Assembly (NCBI RefSeq): GCF_900115345.1
Contig: NZ_FOWC01000006.1
Coordinates: 186,001-250,000, forward strand
From: Amycolatopsis rubida
GTDB lineage: Bacteria > Actinomycetota > Actinomycetes > Mycobacteriales > Pseudonocardiaceae
DNA: 64,000 bases
Direction of reading: 5' to 3'
Positions within the stretch are counted from its first letter, which is position 1; each line of letters opens with the position of its first letter. Made by a program: the position numbers and the translations under genes. Under the pieces are notes generated by a model. The model did not search any database. It worked only from the letters and a program-made list of their open reading frames with translations, and was not told where the DNA came from. Shown here in pieces: positions 1-8,943 of this stretch.

Positions 1-590
1 TCGTCGCCTTCTGGGCGACCACCACCGCGTTGGGCTTCCTGCCCCGTTACCTGTCCGCCGGGCTGGGGATCGGGCATCAGCAGGCAGGCACTCTCTCCGC
101 GTTGCCGTCCTTGTTCGCGACCGTCGTGATCCTGGTGATGGGTGCGGTTTCCACGCGGTTCCGGCGCGGGGGAGCGGGCAGCCGCCGCGCGTACTGCCTG
201 CCCGGGATGGCGCTGCTCGCGATTTCCGGTGCCGCGATGATTCTCTTCCCGCACACGGAAAAGGTCACCGCGATCGTGCTGATCACGATCGCGTTCGGGC
301 TGCCGAGCGCGTTCTATCCGATGGTGTGGCTGCTCATCGGAGAGCTGGTTCCGCCGGAACGCCGCCTCGCCGTGACCGCCGCGACGACCGCTGTCGCCAC
401 TTCCGCCGGAGTGTTCGCGCCATTGGCGATGGGCGGCTTCCTCACCGCGGAAAACGGTTATGCGGCGGGGTTCGGGGTATGCGGCGCGTTGTTGCTGGCG
501 GGCGCCGTCGCGGGTGCAGTGCTGATCAATCCGGAACGAGACCAGCGGCGGCTGCCCGCGCGCTCGCTGGAAAGCGTCAGTGCCGCATGA
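1..590 (+). CDS. MFS transporter, C-terminal part (5' end outside window)
   Basis: The open frame enters from the left edge and ends at 588-590. About 195 residues are visible, with alternating hydrophobic helices (for example around the ALLAISGAAMILF, AIVLITIAFGLPSAFYPMVW and LLLAGAVAGAVLI stretches) separated by basic loops (TRFRRGGAGSRR). This fits the second half of a major facilitator superfamily permease; the substrate cannot be read. The stop overlaps the start of the next gene as ATGA, so it is probably translationally coupled to the enoyl-CoA hydratase and may import or export the acid degraded by the operon (inference). Family assignment rests on hydrophobicity pattern and the charged loop between helices. 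Confidence 0.75.
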   Translation, partial: VAFWATTTALGFLPRYLSAGLGIGHQQAGTLSALPSLFATVVILVMGAVSTRFRRGGAGSRRAYCLPGMALLAISGAAMILFPHTEKVTAIVLITIAFGLPSAFYPMVWLLIGELVPPERRLAVTAATTAVATSAGVFAPLAMGGFLTAENGYAAGFGVCGALLLAGAVAGAVLINPERDQRRLPARSLESVSAA

Positions 591-1357
591 GGCGTGCCGA
601 CGAAGACGGAATCGCCGCCCTTGTCCTCGACTCGCCGCACAACCGCAACGCTCTGTCGGTCCGGCTGGCCGGCGAACTCACTGCGCAGCTGAGCCGCGCC
701 GCCGAGGATCCGGCCGTCCGCGCGGTGCTGCTCACGCACACCGGCGAGACGTTCTGCTCGGGCATCGACCTGGCTGAAGCCCGGACGGGCACGGGGCTCA
801 CCGCCGAGCAGCTGACGAACCTGCTGCGCATGGTGGTCGAGATGCCGAAACCCGTGGTCGCTCGCGTGACCGGGCACGCCAGGGCGGGCGGGCTCGGGCT
901 GCTCGGCGCGTGCGACATCGTCGCGGCGAGCCCGGCCGCGAGCTTCGCGTTCACCGAGGTGCGCATCGGGCTCGCCCCGGCCATCCTGTCGACCACGGTG
1001 CTCCCGCGCGTGGATTCGCGGGCCGCCTCTCGCTACTACCTGACCGGAGAACGCTTCGACGCCGCCGAAGCGGCCCGTATCGGCCTCGTCACGCTCGCCG
1101 CGGACGACGTCGACGAGGCGCTCGAACCAGTGCTCGCCGGACTGCGCTCCGCCGCGCCCGGGGCACTCGCCGCCGCCAAGCACCTGACCACGACAGCCGC
1201 GCGACAGTTCTTCGGCACCCACGCGAGCGAGCTGACCGCGCTCGCCGAGCGGCTCGGCGACGGCGCCGAGGCACGGGAAGGGATCGCGTCCTTTCTCGAA
1301 CGCCGAAGCCCGGTCTGGACGGCAACCCGTTTCACCATCAGGAAGGAGTCGCGATGA
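587..1357 (+). CDS. Enoyl-CoA hydratase/isomerase family protein
   Basis: A 256-residue crotonase-fold protein. Visible family marks are the N-terminal strand IAALVLDSPHNRNALS, the oxyanion-hole region GETFCSGIDLAEAR, and the second loop GHARAGGLGLLGACDIV, followed by FTEVRIGLAP where hydratases keep an acidic residue. The second catalytic acid (usually in PGAGG) is replaced by a PAILST context, so hydratase, isomerase or hydrolase activity cannot be told apart. The ATG at 587 is chosen because it overlaps the upstream stop by 4 bp and starts directly at the conserved fold; an upstream extension would overlap the transporter. It lies in a five-gene coupled operon for acyl-CoA degradation. Confidence 0.85.
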   Translation: MRRADEDGIAALVLDSPHNRNALSVRLAGELTAQLSRAAEDPAVRAVLLTHTGETFCSGIDLAEARTGTGLTAEQLTNLLRMVVEMPKPVVARVTGHARAGGLGLLGACDIVAASPAASFAFTEVRIGLAPAILSTTVLPRVDSRAASRYYLTGERFDAAEAARIGLVTLAADDVDEALEPVLAGLRSAAPGALAAAKHLTTTAARQFFGTHASELTALAERLGDGAEAREGIASFLERRSPVWTATRFTIRKESR

Positions 1358-2142
1358 CTTCCACCCCCGGTCTCGACATCCGCGTCGAAGACCAGATCGG
1401 CTGGATCGTCCTGGACCGGCCGCGGCGGAAGAACGCCTTCACCGGCGAAATGCTGCGTGCCTGGGCCGAGGCGTACCGAAGTTTCCAAGCGGACGACCAG
1501 GTCCGCGCCGTGGTCGTCACCGGCACTGGCGACGCTTTCTGCGCGGGAGCCGATCTCGGCGATCTCGGCCGGTCCCGCACCCCGCTGGGCAGCAGGCGGC
1601 TGATGACCGAGCACGTGCACCCGGTCGCGATGGCCGCGGAAGACCTCGCCAAACCGCTGATCGCCGCTGTCAACGGAGCGGCGGTCGGCGCGGGCATGGA
1701 CATGGCCCTGATGTGCGATTACCGGATCGCCTCCGAGCGGGCCCGGTTTTCGGAGGGGTACGTGCGGGTCGGTCTCGTCCCCGGCGACGGCGGCTGCCAT
1801 TACCTGCCGCGGATCATCGGCCGGTCGCGAGCGCTGCGGCTGCTGTGGACCGGCGAGTTCGTCGACGCGGACCAGGCGCTGGCCTGGGGGCTGGCGGACG
1901 AGACCTGCCCGCACGACCGGCTGGCCGCGCGGGCCCGGGACTTCGCCGGGACACTGGCGGCGCGGCCGCCGGTCGCGGTCGAGCTGATCAAACGCGCGGT
2001 CCGGGCGGGCGAACACGCGGATCTGCGGACTTCGCTGGACCTGATCGCCTCGCACCAGGCCGTCGTCCAGTCGACCGCCGACTCCGCCGAAGCGCTCGCT
2101 GCGTTCGCCGGCGACCGGCCTGCGCGCTACACCGGGGAGTGA
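1354..2142 (+). CDS. Enoyl-CoA hydratase family protein (second paralogue)
   Basis: A 262-residue crotonase. It hydrates a 2,3-unsaturated acyl-CoA to the 3-hydroxyacyl-CoA or performs a related crotonase reaction. Visible: VRAVVVTGTGDAFCAGADLGD and AVNGAAVGAGMDMALMCDYR (the two oxyanion-hole loops), then a Glu in FSEGYVRVGLVPGDGG at the position of the first catalytic acid and Asp in GDGG near the second. This copy has a more classical active site than the one before it. ATG overlaps the previous stop (ATGA), with AGGAAGGAG at 1340-1348 as ribosome binding site. The two paralogues may act on different intermediates of one pathway (inference). Confidence 0.88.
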   Translation: MTSTPGLDIRVEDQIGWIVLDRPRRKNAFTGEMLRAWAEAYRSFQADDQVRAVVVTGTGDAFCAGADLGDLGRSRTPLGSRRLMTEHVHPVAMAAEDLAKPLIAAVNGAAVGAGMDMALMCDYRIASERARFSEGYVRVGLVPGDGGCHYLPRIIGRSRALRLLWTGEFVDADQALAWGLADETCPHDRLAARARDFAGTLAARPPVAVELIKRAVRAGEHADLRTSLDLIASHQAVVQSTADSAEALAAFAGDRPARYTGE

Positions 2143-2147
2143 GCCAG

Positions 2148-3218
2148 ATGACCGAAGATCTCCGCCGCCGGGTGCGGGACTTCCTCGCCGCCCGTCCGTT
2201 CACGCCGCGCTGCGATTCCTGGGCGGGCTCGTACGACCTGGGCTTCAGCCGCGAACTCGGCGAAGCCGGGCTGCTGGCCGTCTCCTGGCCGGAACGTCTC
2301 GGCGGCGGTGGCGGCACGGCTGTCGACCGGCTGGCCGTCACCGAGGAACTGCTGCGCGCCGGTGCTCCGCTGGCCGCGCACTGGGTGGGGGAACGGCAGA
2401 TCGGCCCGGCTCTGCTCCGGCACGGCAGTCCGGAGCTGCGGGAGGAGTTCTGCCCGCCGCTGGCGCGCGCGGAGTGCACCTTCGCGCTCGGGATGAGCGA
2501 ACCGGACGCCGGTTCCGACCTCGCTTCGCTGCGCACGTCCGCCGTCCGGGACGGAGACGGCTGGCGCGTCACCGGGCGCAAGATCTGGACCAGCGGCGCC
2601 CACCGGGCAAGCCACCTGTACGTCCTGGCCCGCACCTCCCGCGAAGCCGACCGGCACGACGGGTTGACGGAGTTCGTCGTCGCACTGGACTCCCCGGGGA
2701 TCACCGTCACGCCGATCCTGGATGTGCGGGGCGAACACCACTTCAACGAGGTCGGTTTGGACGAGGTGGCTGTTCCGGACCGGTGGGTGATCGGCCGCGC
2801 CGGCGAGGGCTGGCGCCAGGTCGTCGGCCAGCTCGCCTTCGAACGGGGCGGCCCGGAGCGGTTCCTCTCGACATATCCGCTGTTGTCGGCTGTGCTCGAC
2901 GCGGGGCTGGCGGACGGCATCGCGCGGAGCGGGCTGCGTGCGCTGGCGGCGCGGTTGCAGATCCTGCGCGCCTGGGTGCTGGAAACCGCGCGAGTGCTCG
3001 ACGCCGGCGGTTCCCCGGTCGTGCCCGCCGCGACGAGCAAATACCTCGGCCACCAGTTCGAGCTGAGCGTCATCGAGTGGGCGCGGCCGCTCATGCCGCG
3101 CGCCGCGCCCGAGGTTCGCGCGCTCTACGACCAAGCCCTGGCCGCCGCACCCGCTTCCGGCCTGCGGGGCGGCGCGGCTCCCGTCATGCTGTCGATGATC
3201 GCCAAGGACAACCGATGA
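2148..3218 (+). CDS. Acyl-CoA dehydrogenase, FAD-binding type subunit
   Basis: A 356-residue acyl-CoA dehydrogenase family protein that would form the 2,3-double bond of an acyl-CoA and pass electrons to ETF. Visible: the N-terminal helical part with SWPERLGGGGG, the FAD/substrate region FALGMSEPDAGSDLASLRT, the middle beta domain VTGRKIWTSGAH and RGEHHFNEVGLDEVAVP. The C-terminal helical domain is short, and I do not see the usual HGG-type segment with catalytic Glu. That segment is present in the next gene, which suggests an alpha/beta heteromeric dehydrogenase of the kind known in actinobacterial steroid and branched-chain degradation. Start ATG at 2148, five bases after the upstream stop. 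Confidence 0.85.
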   Translation: MTEDLRRRVRDFLAARPFTPRCDSWAGSYDLGFSRELGEAGLLAVSWPERLGGGGGTAVDRLAVTEELLRAGAPLAAHWVGERQIGPALLRHGSPELREEFCPPLARAECTFALGMSEPDAGSDLASLRTSAVRDGDGWRVTGRKIWTSGAHRASHLYVLARTSREADRHDGLTEFVVALDSPGITVTPILDVRGEHHFNEVGLDEVAVPDRWVIGRAGEGWRQVVGQLAFERGGPERFLSTYPLLSAVLDAGLADGIARSGLRALAARLQILRAWVLETARVLDAGGSPVVPAATSKYLGHQFELSVIEWARPLMPRAAPEVRALYDQALAAAPASGLRGGAAPVMLSMIAKDNR

Positions 3219-4135
3219 CCACGCATTCTCTGGAAACCGACCTCGACGTCTCGGTCACCGAGGCGATCGCGGACTGGGACCGGCCCGGCGACCTCCGCGA
3301 GCACTGGCGGATCGCGACCGGGCTCGGCTGGACCGCCATCCTGGACGACTTCTCCGGCCGGCGGGAACTCCTCGACGCGGCGTGCGGCGCGGTCACCGCC
3401 CTAGCCCGCGGCGGGATCGCGCTCCCGCTCCGCCAGACGCTCGTGGCCCGCGCCGCGGCCGAGACCCCACTGTCCACAGAGGACGCCATTGCCGTGCATC
3501 CCGCCGCGCGAGGAATCTGGGCTCCGATCGCGGACGTCCTCGTCGGCGCGGACGGCAGGGTCACGACCGGTGCGCCCGCCGAGGCCGGGCGAGATCTCGC
3601 GGACCGGCCGTATTCTGTCTCGCCGTCGTCTCCGGAGATTCCTTTGCGGCTCACCGGGCTGGCCGAAATCCTTCGCTGCCAGGAAATGCTGGGCGCGGCC
3701 CAAGGAGCGTCCGCCGAAGCCCGCCGGTACGTCACCGAACGCGTGCAGTTCGGCAAGCCGCTGGCCGCCATTCCCGCGGTGCGGACCACGCTGGGACAGC
3801 TGAAAGTCGATGTCCGGCAACTGGAAACGGTCACGCACGAGGCCAGGCTCCGGTTGTTCGGCGACGACGGCGCGCTCGCCTTCGCGCTGGCCACCGCCCG
3901 CGAGGTCGCTGCGGAGGTCGCCCCGAGGATCGCGCAAACCGCGCACCAGCTGCACGGCGCGATGGGCATCACCTACGAGGCCGCACTGCATTGGCGAACC
4001 GAACTGCTGTGGGCGGACTGCGACGAAGGCGCGCGGTGGGGCGACGACGGGATCGCCGCCATACCGGTGGACGAAACCGCGCTCTGGTCGCTGACCGCTC
4101 CGGGAGACCGCGGCAAGCGTGATGAGCGAACCTGA
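3215..4135 (+). CDS. Acyl-CoA dehydrogenase family protein, partner subunit
   Basis: A 306-residue protein, shorter than a full acyl-CoA dehydrogenase (about 380). The N-terminal half is divergent. The C-terminal helical domain is conserved, with AEARRYVTERVQFGKPLAAIP and the flavin-contacting QTAHQLHGAMGITYEAALHWR, where the Glu after ITY sits at the position of the catalytic base. It complements the preceding gene, which has the middle domain but no obvious base. An alpha2beta2 heteromer is likely (inference from family knowledge of paired FadE proteins). The start overlaps the previous stop as ATGA. It is the last gene of the operon and is followed by a terminator. Confidence 0.82.
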   Translation: MTTHSLETDLDVSVTEAIADWDRPGDLREHWRIATGLGWTAILDDFSGRRELLDAACGAVTALARGGIALPLRQTLVARAAAETPLSTEDAIAVHPAARGIWAPIADVLVGADGRVTTGAPAEAGRDLADRPYSVSPSSPEIPLRLTGLAEILRCQEMLGAAQGASAEARRYVTERVQFGKPLAAIPAVRTTLGQLKVDVRQLETVTHEARLRLFGDDGALAFALATAREVAAEVAPRIAQTAHQLHGAMGITYEAALHWRTELLWADCDEGARWGDDGIAAIPVDETALWSLTAPGDRGKRDERT

Positions 4136-4153
4136 TCGCGAACAACGGCGGTT

Positions 4154-4188
4154 CGAGCGCGACCAGGACGGTTTTCCTGGTCCGCTCG
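4154..4188 (+). terminator. Hairpin terminator of the acyl-CoA operon
   Basis: CGAGCG then GACCAGGA (4154-4168, one bulged C) pairs with TCCTGGTC then CGCTCG (4175-4188), loop CGGTTT. It starts 19 bp after the stop of the last gene. There is no U-run, which is usual for high-GC actinobacteria. Confidence 0.6.
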
Positions 4189-4272
4189 GCCCAATTCTTC
4201 GCGAAACGGCTTTCGGTTGTCTCCCTTCGTGGTGAACTCGAGCCCGGTATTCACGGGCGAAGGGGATGAGTC

Positions 4273-4541
4273 GTGCTGGTGCGTTCCAGATCGTTGCCGG
4301 GTTCGAGTGTGCTCGCGGCCGGTGCGCTGGCGCAGCCGTCGTGCCGGTCCCGTGCGGCGAAGCGAGCCTGACCACCGCTGCCGCCACCGCCAACGCTCAT
4401 CCGGGCAGCTCGATCGACCTGACGGAAGACTGTACCTATCAGCTCACCGCGGCATTGCCCGCGATCACCGCCGCAACGACCGTCAACGGCTATCACGCCA
4501 TTCTCGCTCGCACGCAGACGACTGCCCCATTCCGCATCCTG
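4273..4541 (+). pseudogene. Remnant of a secreted parallel beta-helix-like protein
   Basis: A GTG at 4273 opens a plausible signal peptide (VLVRSRSLPG then SSVLAAGALAQP). That frame stops soon after. From about 4345 another frame continues with PGSSIDLTEDCTYQL and TAALPAITAATTVNG, ending at TTAPFRIL. This is the kind of N-terminus found in actinobacterial right-handed beta-helix (pectin lyase-like) secreted proteins, where a Cys-Thr-Tyr strand precedes the coils. The match is from memory of the family pattern. After position 4541 the similarity stops abruptly and the sequence to 4745 reads as nothing I recognise. So there is a frameshift plus a 3' truncation: a broken gene. Confidence 0.5.
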
Positions 4542-4748
4542 CGCGGCGACGCGGCCGGGGTCGGCGAGCTGGTCGGGAGCCTGCCGCGGGTCGGCGCGGC
4601 AGAAGACGTCGCACCGGGACGCTTTTTCTCGCAGCCCGAGTGCTTTCGTGCGTTCGGCGATCTGCTTGATCAGCCACCGGCCGCGGCCGGTGTTCCGCCG
4701 CGAGCCGGGTTCGTCTCCGGCGACGTCGCCGCGTCCGGCGGGTGAGGA

Positions 4749-5440
4749 CAGCTGATCGACTGGTCGGGCACTGCCAGGAACCTTGCGGTGGACTGGGACG
4801 TCCGGCCGGTCCGCAGCACGGACGCGACCTGGCGGGCGTGCAGTCCCGCGTCGGCAGGCAGTCATACGACGTGACAACGCAAGAGGCTTGGGGCCCGCCG
4901 AAATCTCCTGAGCTGACCTGGGGCGTCCTGGGCATCCACGACGGTGCTGTCTATGCCGCCACCGGTCCGGGACGCGGAGCGTTCGTCGCTTCCCGCTGGA
5001 CACCGGGTGCGGAACCGGTGGACCTCGCGCCGCCGGTGCATCGGCGCGACCCGTTGTCCGGGACCCAGCTGCGAGAAGAAGCCAGGGGACTGGCGGTGTT
5101 CACCTCGTCCGGGGAACGGCTGGAGGCTGCGGAACCCTATCGCTGGCGTTTCGTGCCGGGCGGAGGTATTCGTTCCGGCACGATCCGCCCGCCGTGGAGC
5201 TGGTCGACCCGGCCACCGGGTCAGCCGCCCAGCACCCGCTTCCCGAGGGGTGTGACCTCAGCGAAACCGTGCCGGCCGCACCGGTCTGGGAAACCCCCGG
5301 CACCCTGGTCTTCTCCCAGCCGCACGGCGTTCGGGCATTTCGACCGGCCCGAAATCGCGGGATACCGCCCGTTCCCGATCGAACCGGTCCTCGCCGGAGG
5401 GCCGGACGCCCCGGGCCGCCGTCCTCGCGGCGACGACCCG
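4749..5440 (+). pseudogene. Frameshifted beta-propeller-like secreted protein remnant
   Basis: Protein-like sequence runs through three segments in changing frames: LIDWSGTARNLAVDWDVRPV (from 4752), then after about 4840 SYDVTTQEAWGPP, WGVLGIHDGAVYAATGPG and ASRWTPGAEPVDLAPP (to about 5165), then VELVDPATGSAAQHPLPEG and PGTLVFSQPHGVRAF (about 5173-5330), then back to the earlier frame for FDRPEIAGYRPFPIEPV. Short W/D-rich blade-like repeats suggest a TolB/WD-type propeller. The last two frame changes compensate each other, so a small number of indels would restore one frame. No start codon with a ribosome binding site was seen. Either real decay or indel errors in the sequence. Confidence 0.5.
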
Positions 5441-5452
5441 GAGCGGTTGCCC

Positions 5453-5477
5453 GATCCCGGCACTCGAACCCGGGATC
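5453..5477 (-). terminator. Hairpin overlapping the stop of the M28 peptidase gene
   Basis: GATCCCGG (5453-5460) pairs with CCGGGATC (5470-5477) across a 9-nt loop. On the minus strand the stem begins inside the TGA of the peptidase gene, a common position for actinobacterial terminators. Confidence 0.4.
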
Positions 5478-6429
5478 AGCGACGAGCCGCCGCGACTGCC
5501 AGCTTCCACACCGCGTACCCGATCGCGTCGGAGTTCTTCTCCAGCGGCGGGTCCGGGATGTTCGACGTCGTGTCGCAGGCGCGGTGGTAGCAGTTGTCGA
5601 ACGCCGCGCCCGGCGTGCCGCCCCACTTCTCGGCCTGTTCGTAGCTCTTGATGTCGCCGGCTCCGGTCGCGAGACCGCCGACCGGGATGCCCGCGCGCTT
5701 GAACGACGCGTGGTCGGACCGTCCGTCGCCTTCGGTGTCGCCCTCGGTCTCGATGTTGACGGAGGCGAAGTACTCGTCGAAGACGGCCTTGACCGAAGCG
5801 ACGTCGTCGTAGACGAAGTAGCCCCAGTTCTTCGAACCGATCATGTCGAAGTTGAGATAGGTCTTGATTTTCGCGCGCTCAGTGCTCGACAGCGTGCTCA
5901 CGTAGTACCGCGAGCCGACCATGCCGGACTCCTCGTCGGCCCACCACGCGAACCGGACGCGCTTGGCCATCGCCGGATTGGTGCGGGCCAGCGTCAGCGC
6001 GACCTCGAGGATCGACGCGCTGCCGGAACCGTTGTCGTTGATGCCGGGGCCGGCGCTCACCGAGTCGAGGTGCGCGCCGAGCATCAGGACCTGGTTCGCG
6101 TCGCCCTGCGGCCATTCCGCGATCAGGTTCTGCGACTGGCCGGTGCAGCTCGTGCAGGTCTGCCGCTTCGTGGTGTAGCCCGCGTTCTTGAGCAGGTTTT
6201 CCACATAGGACACCGACGCCGCGTACCCGCCGCCGCGCGGCGAACGCGTGCCGCCGTTGGCGCGGGCGATCGCCTGGAACTGGGTGAGGTGGGTCTTGAT
6301 GTTGGCCAGCGAGATGTCCGGGGCCGCGAGCGCCGAGGCGGGCGCGGCGGTGGCCGCGGGCACGCTGACGACGCCCAGTACCGCCACCAGGGCGGTGACC
6401 CCGGCGCCGAGTCTTGTCTTCCACTTCAT
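5476..6429 (-). CDS. Secreted M28 family zinc aminopeptidase
   Basis: A 317-residue protein with a Sec signal peptide (MKWKTRLGAG, hydrophobic run, cleavage near ASALA). The mature part has the M28 metal sites in order: LGAHLDSVSAGPGINDNGSG (His and bridging Asp), WADEESGMVGSRYY (catalytic Glu-Glu), LNFDMIG (Asp) and a late His in FDNCYHRACDT. It resembles the Streptomyces griseus aminopeptidase group in size and in the GHLD/NDNGSG and DEE motifs. Expected role: removal of N-terminal, mostly large hydrophobic, residues from extracellular peptides. It lies 100 bp downstream of the M4 protease on the same strand, so the two may be co-transcribed and act in series. Confidence 0.9.
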   Translation of the reverse strand: MKWKTRLGAGVTALVAVLGVVSVPAATAAPASALAAPDISLANIKTHLTQFQAIARANGGTRSPRGGGYAASVSYVENLLKNAGYTTKRQTCTSCTGQSQNLIAEWPQGDANQVLMLGAHLDSVSAGPGINDNGSGSASILEVALTLARTNPAMAKRVRFAWWADEESGMVGSRYYVSTLSSTERAKIKTYLNFDMIGSKNWGYFVYDDVASVKAVFDEYFASVNIETEGDTEGDGRSDHASFKRAGIPVGGLATGAGDIKSYEQAEKWGGTPGAAFDNCYHRACDTTSNIPDPPLEKNSDAIGYAVWKLAVAAARR

Positions 6430-6529
6430 GACAGTGCGTTCCTTCGGTTGGAGTGGGGGGAGCGGCTGTTCTCGGGGGATGGGCCGGGGGCCCGCCGCGC
6501 GGTGGCGAGCGGGACCCGGCCGCGTCAGG

Positions 6530-8134
6530 TCAGCGCGTCGTGCAGGCCGGTTCGCCGGACACCGCGGGCACGGAGACGGCGTTCCAAGCTGCCTTGGCGG
6601 CGTTGAATTCGGTGCAGCTGCCCGGATAGAGCGCGATCGCGGCCTGCAGCGTCGCCTTGCGGGCCGCCTTGTGGTTCCACGACGAGGTCTTCTTCAGCAG
6701 GCCGTTGTAGAAGATCTTGGCGGCCTTCTGGATGCCGATCCCGGTGACGCTGCTGTTGTCGCAGGTCGGGCTGGCGGGCTTGCCGCCGCCCGGGTTCGAG
6801 CCTTCGGCGAGCAGGTAGAACCAGTGGTTCTGCGGACCGGCCGCGGCGTGCACCTCGGTGCTCGGGATCGACGACGAGTAGCAGTTCGGGTCGCCGGCCT
6901 TCGACGGGTCGTACATGGAGCGGATCGGGCCCTGGCCGACCAGGTTGACGCCCTCGCCGACCTCGTAGTCCGGCCGGTCCTTCGCGTTGTTCGCGTACGC
7001 CTCGGTCATCGCGCCGAAGATGTCGCCGGTCGACTCGTTCAAGCCGCCGTTCTCGTTGCCGGAACCCGCGCCGCCCGGCGTGGTCTGGAAGATGCCGTGC
7101 CCGAACTCGTGGCCGACGACGTCCATCGAGGTGGCCTGGCGCCGGTTGTCCTGCGAGTGCCCGAAATGCGTCGAAGAGCCGTCCCAATAGGCGTTGACGT
7201 CGTTCAGGCCGACGGACGCCGGGTAACCGCGGCCACTGCCGTTGATGCCGTCGCGGCCCAGCCAGTCCTTCAGCATCTTCCACTCGGTCTGGACGCTGAA
7301 GAGGGTGTCGACGCAGCCGGTTTCGAGGTTCGTGCCGGAGCCGTTGCCCCAGCTGTTGTCCGGACCGCTGTAGACAGACCCGCCCTCGCGGCCGCAGCTG
7401 ATGCCCGGGCGGCCGGGGTCGCGCATCGAGTACGAGCTGCCGGAGCCGGTGGTGTCGATGGAGACGGTGCCGACGTAGTAGCTGTTGCCGGTGCCCGCCG
7501 CGTTCACCGCGTTCGGCTGGGCCTGGGACTTGGCTCCGGAGCTGAAGGTCTTGATGTCGTCCCGCTGGTCGAGCACCGCGCCGGTGACGGCGTCGACGAA
7601 CACGTGCAGTCTGCTCGGCGCCGCGGCCGTGCGCCCGGTGACGACGACCTCGTAGGCAAGTTTCGGATTCGACCCGGCCAGCACCACCTTTTCGGGCGTG
7701 CTCACACTGTCCACAGTGGGCAGTTGGGCGCGTGCGGCGGAGGCGGCCTTCGCGGCGTCGAGAACGGCTCGCGTCCCGACGGCGATGGGCGCGGTTTCCG
7801 CGGCGCTGGTGTCCCGGACATTCCCGGCTCCGTCCGCGACGACGACCGCGTCCCCGCCGACGACCCGCAGGCCGTGGTAGGTGCGCTCGTAGGCGCTGTA
7901 GAAGAGTCCGGCGTCGCCCGCGGTCTGGCCGACGCGCCGGAACGCCTCCGCCGGGCCTCGGCCGAGCCCGCCGAGCCCGGAGGCGACTGCCTGGTCAGCG
8001 GCGCGAGCGGCGGCCGCGTCCGGGGACGCGGGCTGGGCTTCGGCGGCCGCGCTCGCCGGGACGGCCGGCAACGCGAGGGACATGGCAAGACCGGCGGCGG
8101 CCGCCAAGCCCGTGGTGAATCCGCGATGAGGCAT
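6530..8134 (-). CDS. Secreted M4 (thermolysin-like) metallopeptidase preproprotein
   Basis: 534 residues: Sec signal peptide (MPHRGFTTGL through PASAAA), a propeptide of about 180 residues of the FTP/PepSY kind, then a thermolysin-fold catalytic domain. The zinc motif is VVGHEFGHGIFQ with the third ligand in GGLNESTGDIFG downstream, and the C-terminal helical half ends with paired Cys. Expected to be an extracellular endopeptidase that matures by cleavage of its propeptide. Start ATG at 8134 is followed directly by the signal peptide. The M28 aminopeptidase follows on the same strand. Confidence 0.92.
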   Translation of the reverse strand: MPHRGFTTGLAAAAGLAMSLALPAVPASAAAEAQPASPDAAAARAADQAVASGLGGLGRGPAEAFRRVGQTAGDAGLFYSAYERTYHGLRVVGGDAVVVADGAGNVRDTSAAETAPIAVGTRAVLDAAKAASAARAQLPTVDSVSTPEKVVLAGSNPKLAYEVVVTGRTAAAPSRLHVFVDAVTGAVLDQRDDIKTFSSGAKSQAQPNAVNAAGTGNSYYVGTVSIDTTGSGSSYSMRDPGRPGISCGREGGSVYSGPDNSWGNGSGTNLETGCVDTLFSVQTEWKMLKDWLGRDGINGSGRGYPASVGLNDVNAYWDGSSTHFGHSQDNRRQATSMDVVGHEFGHGIFQTTPGGAGSGNENGGLNESTGDIFGAMTEAYANNAKDRPDYEVGEGVNLVGQGPIRSMYDPSKAGDPNCYSSSIPSTEVHAAAGPQNHWFYLLAEGSNPGGGKPASPTCDNSSVTGIGIQKAAKIFYNGLLKKTSSWNHKAARKATLQAAIALYPGSCTEFNAAKAAWNAVSVPAVSGEPACTTR

Positions 8135-8943
8135 CGAGATCTTCCTTCCATGAAGGCAGGACGATGGGGTGCGGGGAGAGGGAACGCGCCCGGCCGCTTA
8201 CGGTGGGTGTGCGGCCGAGCACAGTCGAGTAAAGGATCGGCGCAGGGGGGCGTCAATGCTCCAAACAGACCAACGGAATGTTCCGGATTCGGCGGTCAAT
8301 TGGGATATGCCGTGCCGGTGCTGGGTTTCTTCGCGCGTTCGGCGCCCGGGCGACTTTCGTAGGGAATGTCCCGGGTGCCGTACGAATGTCGGAAACGACC
8401 GAGCGGCGGAATGGCCGGGCGGACGGGGAAGCGCTCTTCCCCGGCGATCGCGTCGAGCGCTGTCCGTCGGGGATCGGCGAGGTGCTGCTGCCAGGCGAAC
8501 TCGATGCCCTCGCCGCGTTCGCCTGCCTTGGACCAGCGGCTGAACTCACGGCATTGAGCTGCCGGGCCAGCGCGCCGCCCGAGCAGGATCGGACGGGACC
8601 GCCGGCGCGGCCTGCGCCATCCGGGAGCCGAATTCGTTCGGCAGCGCGCACTTGGACGCTTCAGCGTGGCCCGGGCAGAGACCGCTCCGGCCCGGTCATG
8701 GCCGCGCACACGTCGGCGGCCGCTGTCCACAGTCCTCAATGGCCGGTCGCGACAGTCCGGTACTGCATCCCCCGTTCCCGGGCACGGCCGGGAAAGGAGA
8801 ATGCTCGCCGAACAGAACGCAGCGGCTAGGCGGTCGCGTGCCCGAAGACGGCGGCAAGGGTTCTTCGTGGGTGGCGGGTACGGTCCGGCCCGACGAGTCA
8901 TGGGACCGCGCCGCCTCGGTGAACAGCCGACGCCGCACTGGCA
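8135..8943. other. About 800 bp with no gene I can support
   Basis: Several frames are open on both strands because of high GC, but none shows a recognisable domain, ribosome binding site or consistent protein-like composition. The 8135-8260 part must hold the M4 protease promoter. A CTTACGGT-type -10-like word lies near 8200, but I could not fix a -35. Confidence 0.4.

Noticed and set aside
5453..5477. GGGTTCGAGTGCCGGGATC (minus strand) looked like a tRNA T-arm.
   Set aside because: No acceptor, D or anticodon arms fit around it. It is better explained as a terminator hairpin overlapping a stop codon.
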